Assembly (NCBI RefSeq): GCF_020252395.1
Contig: NZ_JADCDB010000002.1
Location: 291,927 to 355,926 of the forward strand
Reading direction: 5' to 3'
Origin: Aestuariivirga sp.
GTDB lineage: Bacteria; Pseudomonadota; Alphaproteobacteria; Rhizobiales; Aestuariivirgaceae
DNA length: 64,000 bases
Shown here: piece by piece, positions 15,999-23,215 of the stretch
Position numbering within the stretch: position 1 is the stretch's first letter
How the letters are laid out: each line of letters opens with the position of its first letter
Notes under the pieces: model-generated
Told to the model about the DNA's origin: nothing
Database searches by the model: none
Seen by the model: the letters and a program-made list of their open reading frames with translations, nothing else
Made by a program: the position numbers and the translations under genes

Positions 15999-17546
15999 TC
16001 AACCCAAGCTTACCTTGTGCAGCATGTAGCGGGTCTCGAACGGATCGATCACGAGGCCTTTCACGCGCCTGTTGACCGCGACCGTGTGCTCGAACCACGC
16101 AACGGCCGCGACGGGGACCTCATCCTGAATGATCTTCAGGATCTCCCGCCGTAGCGTTGCCTTCCGCGCCTCGTCGAAGCTCTGGACGTATTCGTCCGTC
16201 AGCGCCTTGATGCGGTCACGGCCCGGCCAGTTCAGCGTGCCCCAGGTCGAGCGTTCGCGCGTGAAGTCCGGGATAATGGTGGCGATCACCTCGGGCACGT
16301 TGACGTAAGTGCGCGCGAACATCGTCATCTGCATCGTGCCGGCCTGGATGGCGGCGGGAATGGCGGCGGACGGGCCCGGCTCGACAGTGAGCTCCATGCC
16401 GATCGCTTTCAGCTGCGCCTGCATGGCCGTCCCCATCACGGTGAGCTCGGGGCGGTTGGCGATGGTGAGCATTTTGGCGGCCAAGCGCACGCCGTCCTTC
16501 GCGCGCACGCCATCGGTCCCGCGCACCCAGCCCGCCTGATCGAGCAGTGCGTTTGCGCCGGCTACGTCGAAGGGATAGGCGGGGAGAGCCGCATCATGCC
16601 AGGCGGGCACGGCCGAAGGCAGCAACTGTGTCGCGGCCGATCCGGGATGGCGCAGGATGGCGCTGGCGATGCCCCTGCGATCGATGGCCATGTTGATCGC
16701 GCGGCGCACGCGCACATCAGCGAACTGCGGCAGGCCGGAATTGAACGCCATGGCCCTCACGCGCGGGATGGTGAGGCTCTCAACCTTCATCTGTCCGGCC
16801 GCATCGATGCGCGGCGTCGCCGCCGGCACCGTCGTGAAGATGATGTCCTGATCGCCAGCGATGGCGACATTGGTGCGCGTATCGCCATTTGCGATGGCGG
16901 TGTACCGGGCGCGGGCGACCTTGGGCTTTTCGCCCCAGTAGCGGTCGAAGCGTTCAAGCTCGATCACGGTCTTCCCGTCGATCGATGTGATGCGGAACGG
17001 GCCGGTGGCGATGACGCGGGAGACCTTGCCGTCCGCGCCCCATGAGGCCGGTGCGAGAATAACGGAGGCATAATCCACCAGCACCGCCGGCAGATGGCTG
17101 AACGGGGTCTTTGTCTTGAGCACCAGCGTGTCGCCTTCGGTCGAGAGGCTGTCGACCGGGATCTGCTGCATGCTTTCGCCGGCGAGGGAGCGCCTGAGGC
17201 TCGCCGCCGCTGCTTCCGCCGTCACCGGCGAGCCATCATGGAAGACGACGCCCGCGCGGACCTTGAACCGCCACGTGAGTCTGTCATCGCTTACCGTCCA
17301 GCTCTCGGCGATGCCGCCGACCAGCTTACCGTCCGGCTCGACCATCACCAGCGTCTCGGCGATCTGCATCCGGGCCATGATGTAGCCGGTGTCGGTCGGC
17401 TCGTTGGAGGTCCATTCCCAGGGCGAGGCGACCCGAAGGACGCCCGCTTCTTGAGCGAAGGACTGCGATGGCAAGGCTGCGGCAGCAACAGCCGATGCTG
17501 AAAGTGCGAGCGCCGAGCGGCGCGTGATCGAGAGTTTTTCGGTCAT
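15999..17546 (-). CDS. Periplasmic solute-binding protein, SBP_bac_5 family, Tat-exported
   Basis: This 515-residue protein starts with a twin-arginine signal (SITRRSALALSASAVAAAALPSQSFAQ), so it is folded before export. The body is a family 5 binding protein (IAETLVMVEPDGKLVGGIAESWTVSDDRLTWRFKVRAGVVFHDGSPVTAEAAAASL), as in DppA, NikA and CntA. Such proteins bind peptides, nickel complexes or opine-type metallophores. The zur and COG0523 neighbours point to a zinc complex as ligand; a peptide or glutathione ligand is an alternative. It follows the DUF1636 gene after about 30 bases. Confidence 0.9.
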   Translation of the reverse strand: MTEKLSITRRSALALSASAVAAAALPSQSFAQEAGVLRVASPWEWTSNEPTDTGYIMARMQIAETLVMVEPDGKLVGGIAESWTVSDDRLTWRFKVRAGVVFHDGSPVTAEAAAASLRRSLAGESMQQIPVDSLSTEGDTLVLKTKTPFSHLPAVLVDYASVILAPASWGADGKVSRVIATGPFRITSIDGKTVIELERFDRYWGEKPKVARARYTAIANGDTRTNVAIAGDQDIIFTTVPAATPRIDAAGQMKVESLTIPRVRAMAFNSGLPQFADVRVRRAINMAIDRRGIASAILRHPGSAATQLLPSAVPAWHDAALPAYPFDVAGANALLDQAGWVRGTDGVRAKDGVRLAAKMLTIANRPELTVMGTAMQAQLKAIGMELTVEPGPSAAIPAAIQAGTMQMTMFARTYVNVPEVIATIIPDFTRERSTWGTLNWPGRDRIKALTDEYVQSFDEARKATLRREILKIIQDEVPVAAVAWFEHTVAVNRRVKGLVIDPFETRYMLHKVSLG

Positions 17547-17576
17547 GAGAGTCCCCGGACTGTTTGGCTGTGGTGA

Positions 17577-18014
17577 TCAGGTGGCTTGGACAGCTGCGGG
17601 CCGGTGCTCGACCTGTCGCGCTCCAGCAGTCAGCGGCGGCACCCGGCCGAGAATACCGGCTTGCAGGACTTCAGGTCGCTCGAAGCGCTCCATGAAACCG
17701 TCCGGCCTTGTGCGATAAAGGGCGAAGGCATCCAGCACAGCCGCAGCATCGCGCGCTGGGTCAAGGTCACCGAAGAGATAGGTGAACCGACCTTCGCCGG
17801 AGAACGCCACGACGCAGGGCCGCTTGCACTGGCTCATGCAGCGGACATCGCGAAGCACCTCCAGATCGATGCCACGCCGTGTCGCTTCCGCCCCGATCGC
17901 ATCGGCGAGATCAGCGCCGGGGCGACGCGCATCTGCGATCCCGGGCCAGCCCTCGGGCTTGCAGCGGAAGCAGATGGAGAGGCAAGCGACTTGAGCGGGA
18001 TCTTTGACGCTCAT
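17577..18014 (-). CDS. DUF1636 family metal-binding protein
   Basis: I placed the start at the ATG overlapping the COG0523 gene stop, giving 145 residues ([25 protein letters not shown]...). Two Cys clusters are seen, CLSICFRC and [10 protein letters not shown], in a thioredoxin-like ferredoxin layout typical of DUF1636, suggesting an iron-sulfur or zinc site. The family often stands next to COG0523 GTPases and metal or cobalamin genes. Its role here may be handling of the imported metal or regulation of the GTPase; this is not established. Confidence 0.82.
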   Translation of the reverse strand: MSVKDPAQVACLSICFRCKPEGWPGIADARRPGADLADAIGAEATRRGIDLEVLRDVRCMSQCKRPCVVAFSGEGRFTYLFGDLDPARDAAAVLDAFALYRTRPDGFMERFERPEVLQAGILGRVPPLTAGARQVEHRPAAVQAT

Positions 18015-19234
18015 GCCGCCTGCCGCTCCCAGTTCGGGAAAGGATCGTGCAGATGCCTCCACGCGTCTGGCGTGAAGCGGTCGACCATGCCCGTGAGCGC
18101 CGCATCCAGTTCGGCACGGATGGCGGCTTCGTCCATTTGATCGGCAAGGCCGATAAAGACGATCTCCTGCCGGCGGTCGCCGAAGGTTTTGTCGAAGTAG
18201 GGCTTCATGCTCTCGCGCCACTCGGCGCTGTCGGGCCAGCGCTCGCGCGGCACGGCGGACCACCAGAGGCCACGTTTCGACGTGCGCACCAGCGCTCCGG
18301 CCTGGGCCAGTTCGCCCACGAAGTTTGGCCGGGTCGCGAGCCAGAAAAAGCCCTTGGCGCGGATCACGCCCGGCCAGGGCTTGTTGACGAAGGCATTGAA
18401 AGCCATCGGCGCGAAAGGACGCCGGGCGCGATAGACGAAGGATCGGATGCCGTATTCCTCGGTCTCCGGCATGTGGTCCTTGAAGCCGTTCAACTCCTTG
18501 AACCAGAGAGGATGCGTCTGCGCGCGCTCGAAATCGAACAGCCCTGTATCGAGCACCGCGGCGAGGGGCACGCGCCCATAGTCCGCTTCGATGATGCGCG
18601 CCTCGCTGTTGAGCGCGGCGATGATCTTTCGGGCGAGGTCCCGTTGTTCCGGCGTCGCCGTGCCGGCCTTGTTGAGCACAACGACATCGGCGAACTCGAT
18701 CTGCTCCACGAGGAGATCGACAAGCGCGCGGTCATCCTCCTCCCCCGCCGTCTCGCCGCGATCGCGCAGAAAATCCTGGCTCGAATAGTCCTTGAGAAGG
18801 TTCACCGCGTCGACGACTGTGACCATCGTGTCGAGCCGGGCGACGTCCGAGAGAGACTGTCCGTCCTCGTCGCGGAAATCGAAGGTGGTCGCAACGGGCA
18901 GCGGTTCCGCGATGCCGGTGGACTCGATCACGAGGTAGTCGAAGCGCTTGTCCTCGGCGAGCCGGCGCACTTCCTTGAGGAGATCGTCGCGAAGCGTGCA
19001 GCAGATGCAGCCATTGGACATCTCGACGAGCTTCTCGTCGGTGCGTGACAGGCCGCCATCCTGCTTCACGAGCTCGGCATCGATGTTCACCTCGCTCATG
19101 TCATTGACGATGACCGCGACCTTCATCCCCTCGCGGTTGTTGAGGATGTGGTTGAGCAGCGTGGTCTTGCCCGCGCCGAGGAAGCCGGACAGCACCGTCA
19201 CGGGCAGGCGATTGTCCGATTGGGTCTTGGCCAT
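18011..19234 (-). CDS. COG0523 (CobW/ZigA-type) GTP-dependent zinc metallochaperone
   Basis: This 407-residue GTPase has the P-loop [15 protein letters not shown], the metal-binding CxCC motif ([15 protein letters not shown]), the ESTGIAEP motif and the NKAG base-recognition motif. A CobW C-terminal domain follows ([31 protein letters not shown]). Family members under Zur control deliver scarce zinc to client proteins. It is the first gene of the operon that runs away from zur, directly behind the paired palindromic operators, so zinc-dependent repression is likely. Confidence 0.93.
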   Translation of the reverse strand: MAKTQSDNRLPVTVLSGFLGAGKTTLLNHILNNREGMKVAVIVNDMSEVNIDAELVKQDGGLSRTDEKLVEMSNGCICCTLRDDLLKEVRRLAEDKRFDYLVIESTGIAEPLPVATTFDFRDEDGQSLSDVARLDTMVTVVDAVNLLKDYSSQDFLRDRGETAGEEDDRALVDLLVEQIEFADVVVLNKAGTATPEQRDLARKIIAALNSEARIIEADYGRVPLAAVLDTGLFDFERAQTHPLWFKELNGFKDHMPETEEYGIRSFVYRARRPFAPMAFNAFVNKPWPGVIRAKGFFWLATRPNFVGELAQAGALVRTSKRGLWWSAVPRERWPDSAEWRESMKPYFDKTFGDRRQEIVFIGLADQMDEAAIRAELDAALTGMVDRFTPDAWRHLHDPFPNWERQAA

Positions 19235-19246
19235 GATCCCCCAAGG

Positions 19247-19263
19247 GTGTAATGTTGTGACAC
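19247..19263. promoter_or_regulatory. Imperfect palindrome, likely second Zur operator
   Basis: GTGTAATGTTGTGACAC keeps the outer GTG..CAC arms of the perfect site 25 bp away (start to start), but is degenerate inside. It lies 12 bases upstream of the COG0523 start codon, where bound repressor would block that operon. Confidence 0.6.
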
Positions 19264-19271
19264 TCAGGGAA

Positions 19272-19288
19272 GTGTAATAGTATTACAC
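19272..19288. promoter_or_regulatory. Perfect 17-bp palindrome, likely Zur operator
   Basis: GTGTAATAGTATTACAC is a perfect inverted repeat around a central G. It lies midway between the divergent zur and COG0523 genes. An A+T-rich TGTAATA-N-TATTACA core is of the Fur-superfamily operator type. It should control zinc import and perhaps zur itself. Confidence 0.78.
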
Positions 19289-19316
19289 CCTTGCGATTGT
19301 CAAGGAGGTCTCGGCC

Positions 19317-19826
19317 ATGGCCGGCGAAAAAGCTCATCACGAGCGATGCGAGGGGCACGGCCATGCGCACTCGCCCCACTCCGACGTGGCAGCCATGATT
19401 GAATGCGCCCGCGCGTTCGCTGCGGCACGGAAACTCCCGTTTACGGAGATGCGCGCGCGTGTTCTGACCGTGCTGGCCCGCGAGGAGAAACCGCTCACGG
19501 CTTATGAGATCACGGATCGCTTGAGCGTATCGAAGAAAGTCCAGGCAGTTCAGGTCTACCGCGCGCTCGACTTCCTGCAGGAGGCCGGCTGCGTCCACCG
19601 GCTCGCCTCAAAGGCGTCGTACTTCGCATGCGATCATGAGCATCACCCCGGTGAAGCCGTGGTGTTCATGGTGTGCAGCCAATGCGGCACGGTGCAGGAA
19701 GCGCCATCGGATCTGGTGGCCCAAGGGCTCCAGGGTGCCGCTGAACATGCAGGCTTCAAGCCTGCTTATCCCATCGTAGAACTGGAAGGCGAATGCGCGC
19801 GGTGCTCGGAGACGAAGGCGGCATGA
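19317..19826 (+). CDS. zur: Zur, Fur-family zinc uptake regulator
   Basis: This 169-residue protein has a His-rich N-terminus (HHERCEGHGHAHSPH), then a winged-helix domain (KPLTAYEITDRLSVSKKVQAVQVYRALDFLQEAGCVHRL), then a dimer domain with zinc ligands (CDHEHHPG, VCSQCGTV) and a closing CARC. The two CxxC pairs are the structural zinc site of Fur proteins. AAGGAGG stands upstream of the ATG. The divergent zinc operon and the operators between them make Zur the most likely specificity, ahead of Fur or PerR. Confidence 0.9.
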   Translation: MAGEKAHHERCEGHGHAHSPHSDVAAMIECARAFAAARKLPFTEMRARVLTVLAREEKPLTAYEITDRLSVSKKVQAVQVYRALDFLQEAGCVHRLASKASYFACDHEHHPGEAVVFMVCSQCGTVQEAPSDLVAQGLQGAAEHAGFKPAYPIVELEGECARCSETKAA

Positions 19827-20326
19827 TGCGCAGGAATTCGGTCAGTTTTCCCTGATTGCGCACGAACCAGAGCAGAATGCCCGCATCCGGTTTCCAATCC
19901 TCCGCCACATATCATTCGCGAACCCGAGACCAAGTCCCTGACGGGGCCTTTTTTCTTTTTGTTTCAAAGGGGTTTAGCGAGGCTATCCGACTTTCGGAGA
20001 TTGGCACCTAGCCCGAAGTTGGTCTCTGAACGCCCCGCGTCTCTTTCCACCCGCCCTTCACCCAAATCGAGACGGTTTCAAAAAGTGGTTCATTTTCAAC
20101 ACGTTGAAGAAATCGTACTGCGCCCCATTTGAAGCGGGTTCGTTTGCTCTCGGTGCGAACAGAGACACCCGAGGGCGGCGTGGTTGTGCGGGGTGGCGCG
20201 GGCTGCCTCAAGATCAATTCGATCCGCCCCCGACATGACCCTTGCCAACATGGTCGCTGAACGGCCGTGTATTGACGAGGTCGGAGCGTGACGAACCGGT
20301 CGCACGCATCAAGAGCTGTGCTACCG
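19827..20326. other. Intergenic stretch at the island edge; no gene supported
   Basis: About 500 bases with no convincing reading frame. Near its start, GGTTTCCAATCCTCCGCCA (19889-19907) resembles the T-arm/acceptor end of a tRNA-Ser, followed by a T-rich run around 19950-19965. The composition changes from G+C-rich at the zur end to A+T-richer towards the TcmP gene. It probably holds the island boundary. Confidence 0.4.
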
Positions 20327-21568
20327 TTACGGCTTCCGCCACAATGATGGGAACGACATCTGGCGCTTCAGCCGCAGTACATCATCGCCCGATATCGTGT
20401 GGGCCTTGCGGCGCTCTCCTCCATTTGAAGTTAGAACTTCAAGGTCGGGGTTCTCAAAAATTGCGCGATTAATGTCCTTCGAATGTGCGGGTGTGGCATT
20501 GTAAACACCGAGGAAGAAGTCTTCGACGCGTAGCACATCACCGTGCTCAGCCACATACCGGGGGATATCATAGACTAGCGCTTCGAAGGCCTTTTCTCGA
20601 CCGCTGACGTCGAATAGGTAGAGGCCACCCTCTTCCTTCGGGTTGTACGAGAGCATGTTTAAACCCGATTTTCCAAAATGCGCTTGGGCGCTTGCATTCT
20701 GATGCAAGATATCGTTGTAGACCTGTCTTGCTCGAACAGAGTTGGAGAAGTGCATGAGCCAATATCGCCAGCCTTCTGGATTCTGTATGGAGAAGGGACT
20801 TACAAAAGAAGCGGTAGACTGAAATGCTTGAAAAACAATCCGCTCAGCCGCACCTAGCCATTCCCTTCGGCTCACTAGTTGATTATCAAGTTGGTCAATA
20901 GCTTGAGGTGAAATATCGTAAATGCGCAGGCTATTCTCCAATGCGATGCGGTCATCTTTATTCAAAAAATTAATCAGACTTCCAATCATCGCTGTAAAGA
21001 ATACCTCAGCACTTCGGAAGCTCGACATAATATCTGAGATCGTCCGGCGTTCCACTGAGCTGTTTCCGCAAGGATCCAGGTTGAAAAGTACATTCTGATG
21101 ATGCTTGGTGCGAAGAAGAGCCTTTATGTCTGGATAGGCTCTCTCGAACTCAGCACTTATAAACGTCGGCCGAATCGACAGCAGATCGTTTGGCAGTGTA
21201 AGTCCGTTAATTGCTGCATTAACGTGGTTCTTGGCGAGTTCTGCCGTATCTGGGTTGGCGTCATTTAGAATCAGATCGCAACTGATTGCTAGTGATTTTA
21301 AGCCGCCTGCTTGCCGCTTGACATTAAGCTCTGCAGTAACTTCTTGCAGTACTTCGATGAATACCAAGGGTGATCCGCTTTCGCCGGCCGCATACTTGCC
21401 TCCGCCACAGAAACCATCAACAACTGCAAGCCGAAAATGAGACTGCTGGGGGCGAGGGCATCTTACCCTCAAATACTCTGAGAAGTACTCCCGTAGGACA
21501 TCGAGCTTCTTTGCAGTGTGCGGGAGAAGGACCGCCCCTTCAGACCAAGCGTAGGATTTCTTGACCAT
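20327..21568 (-). CDS. tcmP: Three-Cys-motif partner protein TcmP
   Basis: This 413-residue protein has features of the TcmP family. An early VVDGFCGGGKYAAGESGSPLVF segment looks like a methyltransferase-type glycine loop. LNLDPC-type sequence follows at about residues 165-175 (VLFNLDPCGNSSVERRTI), and a long helical C-terminal half ends in the winged-helix-like EVLTSNGGERRKAHTISGDDVLRLKRQ. TcmP genes are defined by their link to DUF5131 three-Cys proteins, and one lies immediately upstream here. No biochemical role is known to me. The gene is clearly more A+T-rich than the chromosome around it, which suggests recent transfer. Confidence 0.78.
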   Translation of the reverse strand: MVKKSYAWSEGAVLLPHTAKKLDVLREYFSEYLRVRCPRPQQSHFRLAVVDGFCGGGKYAAGESGSPLVFIEVLQEVTAELNVKRQAGGLKSLAISCDLILNDANPDTAELAKNHVNAAINGLTLPNDLLSIRPTFISAEFERAYPDIKALLRTKHHQNVLFNLDPCGNSSVERRTISDIMSSFRSAEVFFTAMIGSLINFLNKDDRIALENSLRIYDISPQAIDQLDNQLVSRREWLGAAERIVFQAFQSTASFVSPFSIQNPEGWRYWLMHFSNSVRARQVYNDILHQNASAQAHFGKSGLNMLSYNPKEEGGLYLFDVSGREKAFEALVYDIPRYVAEHGDVLRVEDFFLGVYNATPAHSKDINRAIFENPDLEVLTSNGGERRKAHTISGDDVLRLKRQMSFPSLWRKP

Positions 21569-21621
21569 GCATCATTTCCAAATCCACAAACCAGAGCGTA
21601 GAGATTGCGAAACTGAGATTC

Positions 21622-22380
21622 TCAAGCTGTAAGGGCATCGAGTATCACCTTCGGCACAATTTTTGTTGGAAAGCCATTCCACTCCTCCCCATCAAGAAGG
21701 CGGCCCCCAGACTTAGGGCGTGCGCCACCCCATTGCTTGAAAAAGAAAGCCACATCGTCCCTGAGGCACACGTCTCGTAAATCGGTAGCCCATTCAGCTT
21801 TCATTTCACGAGCCCCGGGACCGCTCTCACCCCCGACAATGGCCCAAGCCACACCCCTAAGGTCGATCTCGCCAATGGCTCCCAGAAGAGGCTCAAATGA
21901 AATGAATCTGGCGTCTGAGTTGATTTGCTTTAGGTGTTCGACACGGCTCTTGTGCTCCGAGTCTTCGACGGAAACCCCCAACCAGATATGGTGAGGGACC
22001 TTCCCTCCATCATATCGAGCTCGGACGTAATTTCTCATCAGGGAGCTGCGCTTGGTCAGGACCTGATATACATGCCAATTAGCCTCTTCCATAGCTGAAA
22101 AGACTTGATCGACATAATCGCGAGGGATCTCTTTGTGGAAGAGATCGCTCATTGAATTGACGAATATCATTCGCGACTTTTTCCAGAGCCTCGGCTGCTT
22201 CAGGCGTTCGGGCCAAAGACGAAGCTCAAAGCCGAACTCATAAGGGTGCCCGGGCACACCGCGCCAGCGCTCAGCAAATCGTTCAGCATAACAATTGTCG
22301 CACCCGGGTCCGACCTTTGTGCAGCCAGCAACCGGATTCCAAGTTGCGTCGGTCCATTCTATTGCAGTCTTTTGTGCCAT
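21622..22380 (-). CDS. DUF5131 (phage Gp37/Gp68) three-Cys-motif protein
   Basis: The start used is the ATG of MAQKTAIEWTDATWNPVAGC, which matches the family N-terminus, giving 252 residues; 30 extra upstream codons look non-coding. The family Cys cluster is CTKVGPGCDNCYAERFAERW (C-x6-C-x2-C), followed by MIFVNSMSDLFH, the VYQVLTKR segment, IWLGVSVED, FISFEPLLG and IVGGESGPGAR. The layout recalls radical-SAM barrels, though the Cys spacing is not the canonical CX3CX2C. It precedes tcmP by about 53 bases on the same strand, so the two are probably one operon. Confidence 0.85.
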   Translation of the reverse strand: MAQKTAIEWTDATWNPVAGCTKVGPGCDNCYAERFAERWRGVPGHPYEFGFELRLWPERLKQPRLWKKSRMIFVNSMSDLFHKEIPRDYVDQVFSAMEEANWHVYQVLTKRSSLMRNYVRARYDGGKVPHHIWLGVSVEDSEHKSRVEHLKQINSDARFISFEPLLGAIGEIDLRGVAWAIVGGESGPGAREMKAEWATDLRDVCLRDDVAFFFKQWGGARPKSGGRLLDGEEWNGFPTKIVPKVILDALTA

Positions 22381-22508
22381 GTCTGGCTCCCAGAAATTGT
22401 TGCAAGAATCGTCGCATAGGCAGGCAAGGCGGTCAACGTGTAAGCTGCCAAGTGTAATCGGCGGCTTCATTTTTTCAGATTTTCAGCATGATCAACCGAC
22501 GGCACGTG

Positions 22509-22760
22509 TTACTTGCGAGCCCCAAGCCTCACCGGCCAGGAAGCACAAATCATAGAGGCTGACCCTCGAGGTCTGCCGTCCCGCCTCCGGGCAGCCAGCA
22601 CCTGCGTGACGACATCCGGCGTTTGCAGGATGCGCCGGACTTCGGTGACGACGGCGTCCTCAACCATTCCGGCGGCGAGCCGCATTGGTGCTGTTTCCTC
22701 GCCTGTCTCGCGGTTCCGGATCACATCCATCGATACGTAGTAGCGGTAATCCGCGACGTC
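22509..22760 (-). pseudogene. Remnant of a site-specific serine recombinase, C-terminal part
   Basis: The segment VADYRYYVSMDVIRNRETGEETAPMRLAAGMVEDAVVTEVRRILQTPDVV resembles the region after the zinc ribbon of large serine recombinases (Y-R-Y-Y-V-S, R-L-A-A-x-x-V-E-x-A-V). The catalytic N-terminal domain is absent, and the sequence on both sides does not continue the family. It is probably what is left of the gene that moved the adjacent TcmP/DUF5131 island. Confidence 0.6.
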
Positions 22761-22803
22761 GATCTCTTCCAAAGGATGAGGAGCACAGCAGCGCACTGAC
22801 ACC

Positions 22804-22839
22804 AAAAAAACCCGCCGGCTCACGCGGGCGGGTTTTTGT
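22804..22839. terminator. Bidirectional rho-independent terminator
   Basis: A7 CCCGCC, a short loop, then GGCGGG TTTTT. The stem AACCCGCC/GGCGGGTT with T-runs on both sides can stop transcription in both directions. Confidence 0.85.
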
Positions 22840-22866
22840 TAAGCTATTGATCCAGAGTGAGGATTT

Positions 22867-22919
22867 TGGTTGCGGGAGCCAGATTTGAACTGACGACCTT
22901 CAGGTTGTGAGCCTGACGA
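22867..22919 (-). pseudogene. 3' fragment of an initiator tRNA-fMet gene
   Basis: The complement reads from CGTCAGG through the anticodon arm, the variable loop AAGGTCG, the T arm and the acceptor end GCAACCA. It follows the alphaproteobacterial initiator tRNA, but the first 24 or so bases are missing, the anticodon is CAC where CAT is expected, and the acceptor strand has GGCTCCCGC. It cannot make a functional tRNA. Such 3' pieces are left when an element integrates into a tRNA gene. Confidence 0.75.
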
Positions 22920-23215
22920 ACGCCGCTTCATTAAGCCTCTGCTCGGCGGGAAGGAGCGCAGTCCTGCGTGCACGCTCCTAATTGCCAATTTCCGCAATTG
23001 TACCAGGGGTTTCGCTTCTGTCCGCCGAGAGAGTTCGCCGCCAGCATCCCTCCCTCCGCCATTTTATTCAGACGAAGCATGTCCCGGCACTGAGGGGACG
23101 CTGGCGCAAATGGCCATTGCTTTGCATCCGCCCGTGAGGGCGGAGCGTTTCGCCATTTTCTTGGTACGGAGCATCTTCCGCCCCGCAAGCGGCGCCACGT
23201 TTTGCGCCTTGCGCC
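22920..23215. other. Intergenic; no gene supported
   Basis: About 300 bases between the tRNA fragment and the GMC oxidoreductase stop. Two loosely similar segments with CGCCATTTT...GAGCAT/AAGCAT are visible (around 23055-23085 and 23150-23180). No ribosome site, RNA gene or reading frame is convincing. Confidence 0.5.

Noticed and set aside
11885..19048. Several long plus-strand frames over the zinc operon
   Set aside because: All are antisense to genes with ABC, permease, SBP or GTPase motifs; none has a ribosome site or a domain.
19930..19970. Terminator after zur
   Set aside because: There is a long T-run after GGGGCC, but only a 3-4-bp stem can be formed; too weak to list as a feature.
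20096..20305. Small minus-strand frames downstream of zur
   Set aside because: No ribosome site, no family likeness, and the sequence changes composition within them.
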